Shown: one piece after another, positions 10,990 through 21,025 of the stretch
Position numbering within the stretch: the first letter of the stretch is position 1
Layout of the letters: every line of letters begins with the position of its first letter
NCBI GenBank assembly: GCA_021307315.1
Contig: JAJSPD010000103.1
Location: 1-64,000, forward strand
Direction of reading: 5' to 3'
From: Bisporella sp. PMI_857
Taxonomy: Eukaryota > Ascomycota > Leotiomycetes > Helotiales > Helotiaceae
Length of the DNA stretch: 64,000 bases
Made by a program: the position numbers and the translations under genes
The notes under the pieces: generated by a model
What the model was told of the DNA's origin: nothing
What the model saw: only the letters and a program-made list of their open reading frames with translations
Database searches by the model: none

Positions 10990-12090
10990 TTACGTTTTGA
11001 TTCCAGGGCTCTGAAAAGCAGCGCTGAATGGATAATCTATGAAACCAATTGGAGATTTCTCAACGTAAAACGTATCCCGGTTATACTTCGTAAGAGGGAG
11101 TTTTTCAGAAATGCGGAATGGAAGATCTGGATTCGCCAGGAAAATGCGCCCAAAAGCAATTACCATATTATCTCTGCCATGTTTTCTCAAAGTCTCCATG
11201 GCAGATTCAGGCGTAAAACCTCCAGCAAGAATTACCGCCCCAGATTCCCCCCAAACGTCAATGAGGAAATCAACTTTCTCAGTCCCCTCTATATCCCCAG
11301 CGCCTGATATCCTTGATTCGACAATGTGAATGTAGGCGAGTTTGAGGGCCTTCAGATGGTTCACGAGAAAGGTGAATTGAGGAACTGGATCATCCATCTT
11401 CATACCCTGGAAAGGGCTGTAAGGGCTGACACGGTAACCCACTCGTTCTGGTCCAATCGCTGAAGCAACAGCTGTAGCAACTTCTATACCAAAGCGCGCG
11501 CGCTTTTCAATACTACCACCCCAGCCATCCTCTCTGTTATTACATTTGTCTTGCAGAAATTGGTCGACTAGATAGCCGTTGGCTCCATGAATCTCCACGC
11601 CGTCGAACCCTGCTTTGACGGCATTCTTCGCCGCTGTAGCGTAATACTCAATGAAAATCCGAATTTCTGCTTCGCTAAGGGGTTCGGGGGTAGCTGAGTC
11701 TTCGGAAATCGGAAGGTTGCTACTAGACACCAATTTATGGCCTTCAGCTTGAAGAACCTTGGGATTTGCAGCACGCCCAAGAGCCCATAGTTGGCAGAAG
11801 ATATAACTGCCCTTTGAATGCACAGCATCGGTCACTTTTCTCCATGCGTTGATCTGAGCTTCGTTGTAGATTCCAGGCGCACATGAAAAACCCCCAGCTT
11901 GCGGCGCAATGAACGTGGCTTCTGATATAATGAATGTGCCTGGTACTGATGCTCGTTGTGCGTAGTATTCTGCGACCATATCAAGAGGGACATGGTTGTC
12001 ATCTGCACGGTAGCGGGTCATAGGAGCCATTACAACACGGTGCTTCACCTCTACATTTCCAATAAGGATTGGGGAGAGAAGTTCTGGCAT
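10990..12090 (-). CDS. Old Yellow Enzyme family NADH:flavin oxidoreductase
   Basis: FMN-dependent ene-reductase that reduces the C=C bond of alpha,beta-unsaturated carbonyls using NAD(P)H. A single uninterrupted frame of 366 residues, the usual length. Seen: MAPMTRYRA with the flavin-contacting Thr25, substrate-binding pair H168 and N171 and proton donor Y173 in HGANGYLVDQF, then DGWGGSIEKRARF, GYRVSPYSPFQGM and the phosphate-binding GGFTPE and GRIFLANPDL. All catalytic residues are intact, so the protein should be active. It has no introns, unlike most neighbours, and no targeting signal. In the cluster it fits reduction of an enone or enal intermediate. It could instead be a detoxifying or secondary-metabolite reductase. 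Confidence 0.92.
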   Translation of the reverse strand: MPELLSPILIGNVEVKHRVVMAPMTRYRADDNHVPLDMVAEYYAQRASVPGTFIISEATFIAPQAGGFSCAPGIYNEAQINAWRKVTDAVHSKGSYIFCQLWALGRAANPKVLQAEGHKLVSSSNLPISEDSATPEPLSEAEIRIFIEYYATAAKNAVKAGFDGVEIHGANGYLVDQFLQDKCNNREDGWGGSIEKRARFGIEVATAVASAIGPERVGYRVSPYSPFQGMKMDDPVPQFTFLVNHLKALKLAYIHIVESRISGAGDIEGTEKVDFLIDVWGESGAVILAGGFTPESAMETLRKHGRDNMVIAFGRIFLANPDLPFRISEKLPLTKYNRDTFYVEKSPIGFIDYPFSAAFQSPGIKT

Positions 12091-12601
12091 GTTTTAGGCA
12101 CCTGTGTAATTTGTGCGTGGATGATGTAAATGATGAAGAAAGAAGGGAAAGGCGAACAAGAAATGTTCCAGTCCGAAGGCGATCCTCCAAATTATCAACT
12201 GTTGCTTCCCACATCTTCGAAAAAATTGTTACGCCAAAAGTAGATTCGATATTTTTCAGCCACTTCTGTGAATGTTCTCCTTCGGTTTTGCAATGACGCT
12301 CGTGCTGCGTTCCTTGGACATTACTCATGCCCAAAAAGAACACTAGTGTTGTAAATAGACGGCAGCTTCCGAGAAGAAAGCGGTGAGATGGCATGAGTCA
12401 GGTCAATACTAGCGCCACAACCTGATCATTTGAACCTGCGTAATGTCGCGGAAAAGCGTTAAATTGACCTTAATTGTATTGCTACACAGTTCTTACTAAT
12501 ACTAAGAAAACAGATAATATGTGTCGCTGACCTCAGGTCCGAAATTGAACAGCTCGAATTAGTGCATGCATTTTGGGCAGACCGGTACCGAAGCTATTTG
12601 G
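12091..12601. promoter_or_regulatory. Upstream region of the Old Yellow Enzyme gene
   Basis: 511 bp between the OYE start and the bZIP stop, both on the minus strand. It carries an AP-1-like octamer ATGAGTCA at 12393-12400, about 303 bp upstream of the OYE start, and a Yap-type TTACTAA at 12493-12499. The open frames here (12069-12296 plus, 11999-12394 minus) are unsupported and overlap the OYE start. Function of the sites is inferred. Confidence 0.4.
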
Positions 12602-14493
12602 TCAAACTCTCATCTCAGCCGCAAGTTCAGGGAATCTCTTCTCAAATAACTCGCCTACAGACCAACACTCTAGCCTGCGCACATGTTTTTCGAAGAGAGG
12701 ATTCAATAACACATGTCCATCTGCTCCACCGGGCATGACAGCATCCATTGGTTCAAATGGCCAGTTTAACCTTGCGCACCTTGCGTACATCTCCGAGAAG
12801 TCTCTGAATGGGTACTTTAGCGGGTTCTGAATTAGGATATCTCGCACACGAGGCCTATAAGCAGGTTATACTTAGCAAGCCAAAGCGATTAATCGGGCAC
12901 AATTACCAAGGAATATTGTCTATCCAAGCTGCGTGTGGGACCATCACCTGTAATACCGTTGGATGAAGCCAGGATGGTAGGTTTTCATAAGATTCTTGAT
13001 CGGTTGCGATTAACCACTACCAGCAACTTATTAGTTATGTTTGCAGACGCAGGGAAGGTTGAATTTACACGCATGGTGGCATACATAATATACAAAAATC
13101 CCAACTTCTCCCTAAGATTGGTATCTACGAACGTGGCGACAACATCCACCATAACGCGACTTGATGGGTGCGCCTTAGTGTTAAGTTTTGGATCTAGTAA
13201 ACCTGAAATAGTCGGCTTCAATGGACCCACCAACGCACTCAGGGGAGTGCCCTGCGAAGCTAAAAGCCGGCGAGAAGACAGAAAATCGAGGAGGATCCGA
13301 TCAAGGGGACAAGTTGCGGCGAAATGTCTTGGAAGGATTGTATACTTGGACAAACGAGGCTCTGCCCAGTATGACGAGATAGATGTAGCTGGAGATATAT
13401 TAGATCCGTGAGAAGAATGCGATGAAGCGGGCGGTATCTGAGTAGCAGCGATTGCACTGTCAAGGTATTCATCTGTTGTAGAAGAAGGTCAGCACTGGAC
13501 AAGATTGTGCCGGGGAGATAACCTACCGCCCGTCTTGTTCTCGGAAGTGGGTTGAAATTGCTGTGAAGTGGAGTATTCGGCGTATTCTATATTATTTGAA
13601 AGCCATCTGGCATTTGGAATTGTTGTAAGTGATGAAATATTTTCCATATCCTCTTGACTTGGTGCACGTGAGTAATGACTCGTGATTGGGTCTGAAGATA
13701 GATTTTCAACGAGTAAAGGTGGTTCATTTTCTTTTTCTGTGCTCAATGGAACCTCGGTAACAGTTTGTTGATCCGAAACAGGATGATTTGTTGGTGGTGA
13801 TGAATAGGGCATATCGAAACGTGGTGATTGGGCGTACCCAGACATGCTCGAGTCCTGATGATCGTGACCTTCAGGATGAGTATTCGCATTTGCAGAATTG
13901 GCGAGAGACTCCTGCCCACGAAATAAATCATGTGAGAAAAGACGGGGACTAGTATTTCCAGTCGGTTGATCCACGTCGGCAATGTGTACGGATCTTCGAT
14001 TCATTGAACTGGCCTCGGGTTCTCTTTCACCCACAGGGACTGTTATTGGTGACCGTGTTTCCAATGTGATAGCAAAATGCTCTGCTGTTTCTTGGGAATT
14101 TTCCACATTCGTGTTCATTCTTTGGTCGGTCGCGGGTTGCCCGACTTCTGGGACATTTACTATGATCGAACTTTCCACTTCACTGTGTTCATCCAAGCCG
14201 ACTGCACCGGCAAGCTCGTGGATTTTCTTCAAATGACGCTTCAGTTGCTCATTCTCTTTCCGTAAATCCTGGACCTCTTTCTGTAAAGCAGTCGACTGAC
14301 CGTCTTTTCCTGTCTTGAGTGTTCGAAGCTCGTCCTCAAGATTCTGAATGCGCGACCTTGTTCGTTCTCGAAATGCGCGCTGAGCATCTCGGTCACTGCC
14401 TCGTTTCTTGCGAATCTGCTCCTCCGTAAGGTTTGACACAGTGCGAACCCTCTTTCGAGCCATAGGAGCGCATTCTACCCGTACCGATTCCAT
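12602..14493 (-). CDS. bZIP transcription factor with DUF3425 domain
   Basis: Probable nuclear regulator. Exons 14493-13527, 13472-13069, 13016-12907 and 12854-12602 give about 577 residues. Seen: an N-terminal basic region KKRGSDRDAQRAFRERTRSR at about 27-50 followed by leucine/heptad spacing (LEDELRTL, LQKEVQDL, ENEQLKRHL), a long Ser/Pro/Asn-rich middle, then a DUF3425 C-terminal domain with CPLDRILLDFL, YENLPSW, VPHAAWIDNIPW, RVRDILIQNP and NPLFEKHVR. The intron at 13017-13068 is needed to restore the domain. The frame extends upstream only with a GTG, so ATG 14493 was chosen; 14463 is an alternative. The usual basic-region Asn position is Asp, a variant I associate with this fungal subfamily. 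Its location suggests it regulates the surrounding catabolic genes. Confidence 0.88.
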
Positions 14494-15188
14494 GTATGTA
14501 CGAGACACAAATGGAGGTAGGATCGATCCAAAACCATTCACGTCATATATGCAGTTGCCCTATGCCTATGAGATCTGAGGACCGTAACGGCAAGAGCAGA
14601 TGCTGAGTTATCTATTGCCTGCTTGTTTTGGTAGCGAAGGATGGATGTATGCTTGTTGTATTTTGAGGGGTTGCTGGTCTTCAAAAAATTTGACCCAAAA
14701 CCCCAGGGCAGGATGTTACATTTGATATTTTGGAAGGGTTAAGGTTACAAGGTTACTTTACATATTTTAAGATGCGGGGTTCCTGCGCCACATGTCCAAG
14801 ATCCAAGAGTGGGTTCTTTGCTAATGCGGGGGGAGGTACTGAACAAAGCGTCCAAGCTAAGTATTAATTAAAAATCATAACAAGAGGAGAACCTCAGTTT
14901 GTCAGAGGTCCTATCTTAGAATATGATGAGACTGCATCTTGCGAGCAGTATGGGAACAGGAGCGAGTATATATACTAACCAGCATCCCCCCTCCCTCTGC
15001 AATGCGGCCATGAGCGGCCAGAAGGGCGGATGAACTCTATTCTCCATTTGCCAATGCGGCTGGATTCTGGATTTCACAAGTGGCGGCTCGATGAGACATT
15101 GAGACTTAGAGGTGCATATCCAAGATCCCCAGAGCTAGCTAATTCAGTATTCATCCACTCAAGTCATCTTTAGAAATGTGCAATTCCC
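14494..15188. other. Intergenic, upstream of the bZIP gene
   Basis: 695 bp between the bZIP start and the semialdehyde dehydrogenase stop. Several short CA/GA-poor stretches and repeated GCGGCC-like motifs (for example around 15000-15060) are visible. No gene or RNA is supported. Confidence 0.4.
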
Positions 15189-16775
15189 CTAATCTTGATT
15201 GTTTCCAATTGTAACAGCTTTAATATACTGATACTCAGCAAGTCCATAGCGACTCCCCTCCCTTCCAAGCCCAGACTCTTTAATTCCTCCGAATGGCGAT
15301 TCAGCCGCGCTAATCAGTCCAGTATTAACACCCACCATCCCACACTGGAGCTTCTTCGCCACTCTAAGCACCCTCCCAATGTCCTTACTAAAGAAATATC
15401 CCGCAAGTCCGTACTCAGTGCAATTAGCCATATCTACCGCTTCCTCTTCGGTGTCAAAACTGAATATTGCCGCAAGTGGTCCAAATGTCTCGTCATTTGC
15501 TACCGCCATATCCGTCGTCGCATTGGTGATAACCGTGGGCTCAAAAAAAAAAGCCTGGGAGGTCCAAAGGGGCTTTCCCTCCTGTTCTCACTAGCCCACC
15601 CTTGCTAATTGCGTCTTTTACATGACTCGAAACTTTTTCTACGGCCGCCGCGTTCACAAGAGGACCTTGGGTAGTTCCTTCGACCAGACCTGGCCCAAGC
15701 TTCAACTCCTTAACTTTGCTCACAAGTTTTTCAGTAAACTCCCCAAGGATAGAGCTCTGAACAAGAATGCGATTGGCGCACTACAGGCCGTCAGTGTGCA
15801 AATATCCAAGACGTGGGGGAGATTAATTACCACGCAGGTCTGTCCAGAACAACGAAATTTTGCAACCATGGCACCCGCTACAGCGAGATCCAGATTCGCA
15901 TCATTAAATACAATGAAAGGAGCATTCCCTCCTAACTCCATACTTACCCTCTTCATGGTTGCGGCTGCAAGTTCCGTCAGCATCTTCCCTACCTCGGTGG
16001 AGCCAGTAAAGCTCAATTTCTTGACCTTTGGATGAGTGGCGAGGACGAGGGACGCGATTCTGTCCTTTGTAGGAACAACGTGTAAGCATGAGCTTGGAAC
16101 CCCGGCTTCTAATGCCAGTTTTGCAAGAGCGATGCAACTAAATGGGGTTTCACTCGGCGGCTTTATCACCACTGAACAGCCCGCGGCTAATGCTGGTGCG
16201 ATTTTCCTTGTAATCATTGCTGCGGGGAAGTTCCACGGAGTTATGATACCACAAACCCCCACCGGCTCTTTAAATGTCAAAATGGTGGTATCGTGGGCGG
16301 AGGAGGGAATAGTATCCCCGTAAGATCGGGTAGCCTCCTCTGCAAACCAGGAGACGAATGATGCGCTGTAGTTTATTTCTCCTTTTGCTTCAGCAAATGT
16401 CTTACCATTCTCTAAAGACAATATTTTTGCTACTTTGGTTTTTATCAGGATTGCTCATCTTGAAGAAACAGTCCAATGCTTACAGTCATTTGAGTTTTGA
16501 AGTATCAAATCATTCCACCTTCTCAAAATCGCTCCCCTTTCTTTCGCAGTTGTGCTTGCGCTGAAAGTTTGGTACCCTTCATGTGCACTATCTATTGCTT
16601 CCACAAAATCGTGCTGGCTAAAATTTGCACAGTGGCCAAGTACGTTTCCGGACGACGGCTCTATAACTGGGAATGTTTTTTTTGTTTGTGCCGACTTCCA
16701 AGTCCCAGCGATCAGCCCTTGAGAGCCGAAGAGCGATGGATATAGCAGATCGGGCTTGATAGATATAGTAGCCAT
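15189..16775 (-). CDS. Semialdehyde dehydrogenase-like ALDH, one-base frameshift
   Basis: Resembles succinate-semialdehyde dehydrogenase (GABA shunt type), which oxidises a semialdehyde to a dicarboxylic acid. Exons 16775-16484, 16432-15831 and 15780-15189. Seen: PWNFPAAMITRK, FTGSTEVGK, catalytic Glu in MELGGNAPF, catalytic Cys in CSGQTC just before the second intron, then CANRILVQSS and ESPFGGIKESGLGREG. The last exon is 592 nt, one too many. The extra base lies in a run of ten T (minus strand) at 15543-15552, inside the conserved GFFFEPT motif, where nine T would keep frame. Everything else is intact, so this is a sequencing error, a population null allele or a very young pseudogene. Start ATG 16775; an earlier frame extension has no ATG. 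Confidence 0.85.
15543..15552 (-). other. T10 homopolymer causing a +1 frameshift
   Basis: Ten consecutive A on the plus strand (T on the coding strand). Reading before it gives PLDLPGFFF then an immediate TGA; shifting by one base restores EPTVITNATTDMAVANDETFGP. This is the only break in the gene. Confidence 0.85.
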
Positions 16776-17274
16776 AATTGAAGAAGAAACGATCAATGGG
16801 AAAGAGAGATCCTGGATATTTGAGAACGTAATCCAGGCTAGAGAATGTGGCTTTGGGGTCTCTTTCTTAAGGAAGCGAAGCGTTAAATCACGAGTTCAAA
16901 TAGCCTTGAAAATGTTTCCAACATCTCTGCCACTAGCCTTTCAATGGACTTAGATATATTTTTTATAATCATATCAGATCGTGCTCTCAAAAACATGCTG
17001 TGGGCACATAGGGCTGGGAAATCATTTCCACGGACTCGCATTTCCGCAAAGAAATGACGGAAGTCTGCGCAATTATCTCTCCAAGGAAATAGTAGGGCTT
17101 ATTTTGGATCGTAAAAAGCTACCGAGAAATCAATCATGTTATACCTCGGTATCGGGTTTATGGAACACGATTCACGGGTAATCATATTTCGTTATTTCTG
17201 AGTTTTCTTTCCTATTTTCTCCACATCTCGGCCATATAATTGTTGTTAGAGTAGTCATTTCAACTGAGAATACG
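16776..17274. promoter_or_regulatory. Divergent promoter region, ALDH-2 and CoA ligase
   Basis: 499 bp between divergently transcribed genes. No exact AP-1 palindrome was found here. No coding feature is supported; short frames at 16756-16953 and 16981-17181 have no similarity I recognise. Confidence 0.4.
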
Positions 17275-19093
17275 ATGCCTACCAAATCAACGTAAGTCTT
17301 CCTCAATTTTACGCAAAGTCTCGTTCTTACATTGCTGGTCATAATAGTTTTCCTGACATCGAGATACCGCAGACTGACCTTTGGTCATTTCTATTCGAGA
17401 GAGAAACAGAGTTCCCAGATTCGAAGAGTGAGATTTCAGGTAATCATTTTCTAAATTATGGTGGCTAATAAAAAAATCTACAGCCATTTACATCGATTCA
17501 GTCTCGCATAGATCATACAGCTACGCCGATGTAAAATCCGCCACAATCGGATTTGGGAAGGGTTTGAAACAGGCTTTTAATTGGACAAGGAATGAAGTGC
17601 TTCTCGTATACTGCCTGAACTCTATCGACATACCAATAGTGATATGGGGAACACATTGGGCAGGTGGGATCGTTTCTCCTGCCAACGCTAGTTATACTAT
17701 CAGCGAGTTGGCATTCCAGCTAAAGGATTCTGGCGCGAAAGCCATAATCACACATAAGTTTCTCTTGAGCAATGCAAGTGCCGCCGCAAAGATTGCTGGT
17801 ATTCAGGAAGACCGAATAATACTCATCGAAGATGGGCAGCACGAGAAATTCAAACATTTTACTGAAATATGCGATTCTAGGTCAACTCGAGGTTCGGAAT
17901 CGCCTCGAACAATCATCAAAAACCCAGGACAAGACCTTGCTTTTATTGTATATAGCAGTGGCACAACAGGGTATCCAAAAGGAGTCATGTTATCACATAG
18001 AAACATAATCTCAAATATCCTCATGCTGAAAGCAGGTGAAGGTGTAAACCTTGCATGGCAAGGCGGCCGTGGAAATAAGGGCGACAGCCTACTTGGATTC
18101 CTTCCCTTTTATCATATTTATGGTAATTACCCAAACCTGAGCTTATCGTCCTATTCATCTAAGTGAAACCTAGGGCTCACATCACTTGTTCATCAGGCAC
18201 TGTTTAACGGACTTGAACTCATAGTAATGAGCAAGTACAACCTGAAGGACTTCTGTTCATACATCCAAGAGTACAGAATCACCTTGGCCTATGTCGTTCC
18301 CCCAGTCCTGCTCCAACTTGCGAAGAGCGATATCGTTGCAGACTACGATCTAAGTTCATTAAGAATGATGAGTTCTGGAGCAGCGCCTTTGACAAGAGAA
18401 CTAGTTGACGCAGTTTATCAACGTCTTAAGGTTCCAATCAAGCAAGGATACGGACTCTCCGAGACGTCCCCTACCACCCACTCGCAGCCTTGGGAGACGT
18501 GGTATGCACATGTTGGCTCTGTTGGCCTTTTGCTTGCCAATCAAACAGTGAAGTATATGTCTCCTGAAGAAATCGAGCTTCCGGTGGGAGAGACCGGAGA
18601 ACTCTGGATCAAAGGCCCAAATGTCTTTCAGGGATATTTGAACAATGTTGAAAGTACGAGGCATGCGCTGACAAAAGATGGCTATTTCAAAACTGGCGAT
18701 GTTGGCTATCAAGATACCGAAGGAAACCTATTTATTACTGATCGTGCCAAAGAATTGATTAAATACAAAGGCTTTCAGGTTGCGCCAGCAGAGCTTGAGG
18801 GTTTGTTATTGGCTTGTCCCGATGTCCAAGATGCGGCAGTCATTGGCGTTGACAAACCGGAACGGGGTACAGAAGTACCAATGGCTTTTATTGTACTAGC
18901 AAGAGGTGTCAAAGGAACAGAAGAAAAGGCAAAGGAGATACATGAGTGGGTAAATGAGAGAGTCTCTTACTATAAAAAACTGAGAGGAGGGATTCGGTGG
19001 GTGGATTCTGTCCCAAGAAGCCCAAGTGGGAAAATTCTTAGGAAGTCACTGAGGGCAAAGTATCATGGAAAGGACCGTAGTTCAAAACTATAG
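17275..19093 (+). CDS. Acyl-CoA ligase, 4-coumarate-CoA ligase-like, peroxisomal (PTS1)
   Basis: ATP-dependent ligase of the AMP-binding superfamily: acid plus CoA gives acyl-CoA with release of AMP. Four exons (17275-17291, 17348-17427, 17484-18122, 18174-19093) yield 551 residues. Seen: P-loop YSSGTTGYPKGV near residue 188, FLPFYHIYG across the third intron, QGYGLSETSP, TGELWIKGPNVFQGY, GYFKTGDVG, DRAKELIKYKGFQV hinge, and the C-terminal lysine motif PRSPSGKILRK. The protein ends in SKL, the canonical type 1 peroxisomal signal. Family members activate hydroxycinnamic, medium-chain or terpenoid acids. Peroxisomal location and the flanking dehydrogenases suggest activation before beta-oxidation. 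The first coding exon is only 17 nt. The exact acid is unknown. Confidence 0.92.
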
Positions 19094-21025
19094 TTACGTT
19101 ATGCCACTTTGAATAGAAATATCGCATCAGATCCGTGCATGTCAAGGATGAGGCTTCGACCGTTCGTTCTCAATATCGAAGGACAACAATCACCTTTAAC
19201 CAATCCAAATTCCAAGGGATCTTTGCACAGAGTCAACTATCGTCTAAATAACATCAATATTCACAATCAAACGAGTTAACATGATTAAATCTGTTCCAAG
19301 AGCGAAGAGCTGAAAGTCAAGTCCGCCTGTCGTAGCTTAAGGAGAGTACATAGATATAATCCATGTATCCTTTACATGCTATCCATGAACGGTACATACT
19401 CCCAATGTCCCATATCTAAGTAGGGATATTATCCGCTGCAAGATCGCTCCTATTTAATCGCATTGTATATGATCTCCAACGGTGTATCTCGCAAGGCTAT
19501 GTACCCGAGTTGGAACTTGCCCGACTGTGGTCGGGAGCCCCTTGATTATCCATGCTTCTTCTCGTCTCCATCCGAGATTAGGAAGTCAGCTCCTTGCCGA
19601 TATATACAATTTCGGATATCCTGCTCCAGCTGAGCTCCGATATAGACATCAGGAGCCCATGCATACTGTAAACACCGCGCTTGTCCAAGCCCTGTATATG
19701 ATTCTTTTATACTGGGAAGCAATATAACCGTGTAGACACTGCGAGCCTCTAGCTCTCGAGCACATTGACAATCAAGTAGAAAGCTGGTTCTTTGTGATAT
19801 CTGCTGCCCAGGTCAACTCAGCCCAGCGCCACAAGATGCCTGCCCAGTTTCATAGTTAAATCGACCACACGTTCGCGCAAATCGGCAGCAACTGAATGAG
19901 CCGGCAGGTTATCCGTCGGTGTAAAGCATGCCGTCCTAGATGGAGTGAGCTTGTTGAACTGTTGAGGGATGTGTGCCAATATAACAAACAGCATCTGCAA
20001 GGCTCGGCTCAACGGCTGATCATAGTATGGCGTGGATCGATATGAGCCAAGGAGAGAATTCGGCGGGAGGTAGGGATGGTTGAGGAGAGTCGAAGACTCT
20101 GGGCAAAAGGGCTAAAGTCAGGATGGAATTTGGCAGAGCTCAAAAGGAAGACGCCCCATATCGTAGGTAATGTGCTAACGCCACGATAGCATTGAGTTCC
20201 TCTTTACGGGGAGGTGGAAATGGTAAGGAGGGGAGAGTTGTCAAGCAGTGTGCCTATGAACCCTATTGTAAAGAATTTGTAGAGCTACTCTAAAGAACCA
20301 TTCTATAACCTTGAAAACGAGGCGAGAGTTCTAGCCTCATGCAGCCACCCCCATCCACAGCTCGAGCTGCATCTTAATGTGTTTGACATTTCGAGGCTTG
20401 GTCTTGCGCCGACCAATCATTGTAATAAATCCTAATATGTCTACCATTGCCTCTACACCTAGTCTCTGCCCAAACAGCACGGTCTTAGCATTCATGGGGT
20501 TGAAGATCGCGAGGAAGACCACGCAATTGCGCTCTGCTGGACGTAGCCAAGAATACAAGCCTGCGTGATAGGAACTGATCCCCTGCTGGATCACGATGTT
20601 GCTGGATCACGATGTTGCTGGATCACGATGTCGATGAATATAGTAGCTATAAATTAATCACGAGCCGGCGCAACTTCCCAGTCTCATGAAAGGTATTGAT
20701 GAATCAAAGTCTATTGCTGTCCCACTATCTCCGCTTCAAGCCTATTTCCTCTATCCCATCACCACATGCTTAGTCCGGTATCTAGGACCCTTTCACAACT
20801 TCAGATACCTAGCTTCCTTATCTTGACTGCTATTCCAGAAATGTCTTCCAGTAATATTTTTGAATGTCTCACACCAGGCTGCATCTGCTGTGCGAAAAGA
20901 TGGCACTTGAAACCTCATAATGTTCATTAAATGTTAGCCTCTTCAGCATCCGCGGATGCCATTTAATTCCCCAGGAGGCAAATTTATCAAATAATCTAAC
21001 ACGATAAACAGGTGCAATAAAACTC
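19094..21025. other. Long intergenic region with possible gene relics
   Basis: 1.9 kb between the catabolic cluster and the surface-protein cluster. Minus-strand open stretches at 20337-20594 and 19818-20012, and a plus-strand one at 19482-19727, have no recognisable similarity and no convincing splice structure linking them. They could be remnants of a decayed gene. A 16-bp tandem repeat lies at 20585-20631. No RNA gene was seen. Confidence 0.35.
20585..20631. repeat. 16-bp tandem repeat, 2.9 copies
   Basis: The unit GCTGGATCACGATGTT is repeated at 20585-20600, 20601-20616 and 20617-20631 (last copy one base short), with no mismatches. Confidence 0.92.

Noticed and set aside
10969..11329. 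Plus-strand open frames over the Old Yellow Enzyme gene
   Set aside because: They are antisense to an intact, motif-complete OYE coding sequence and show no similarity.
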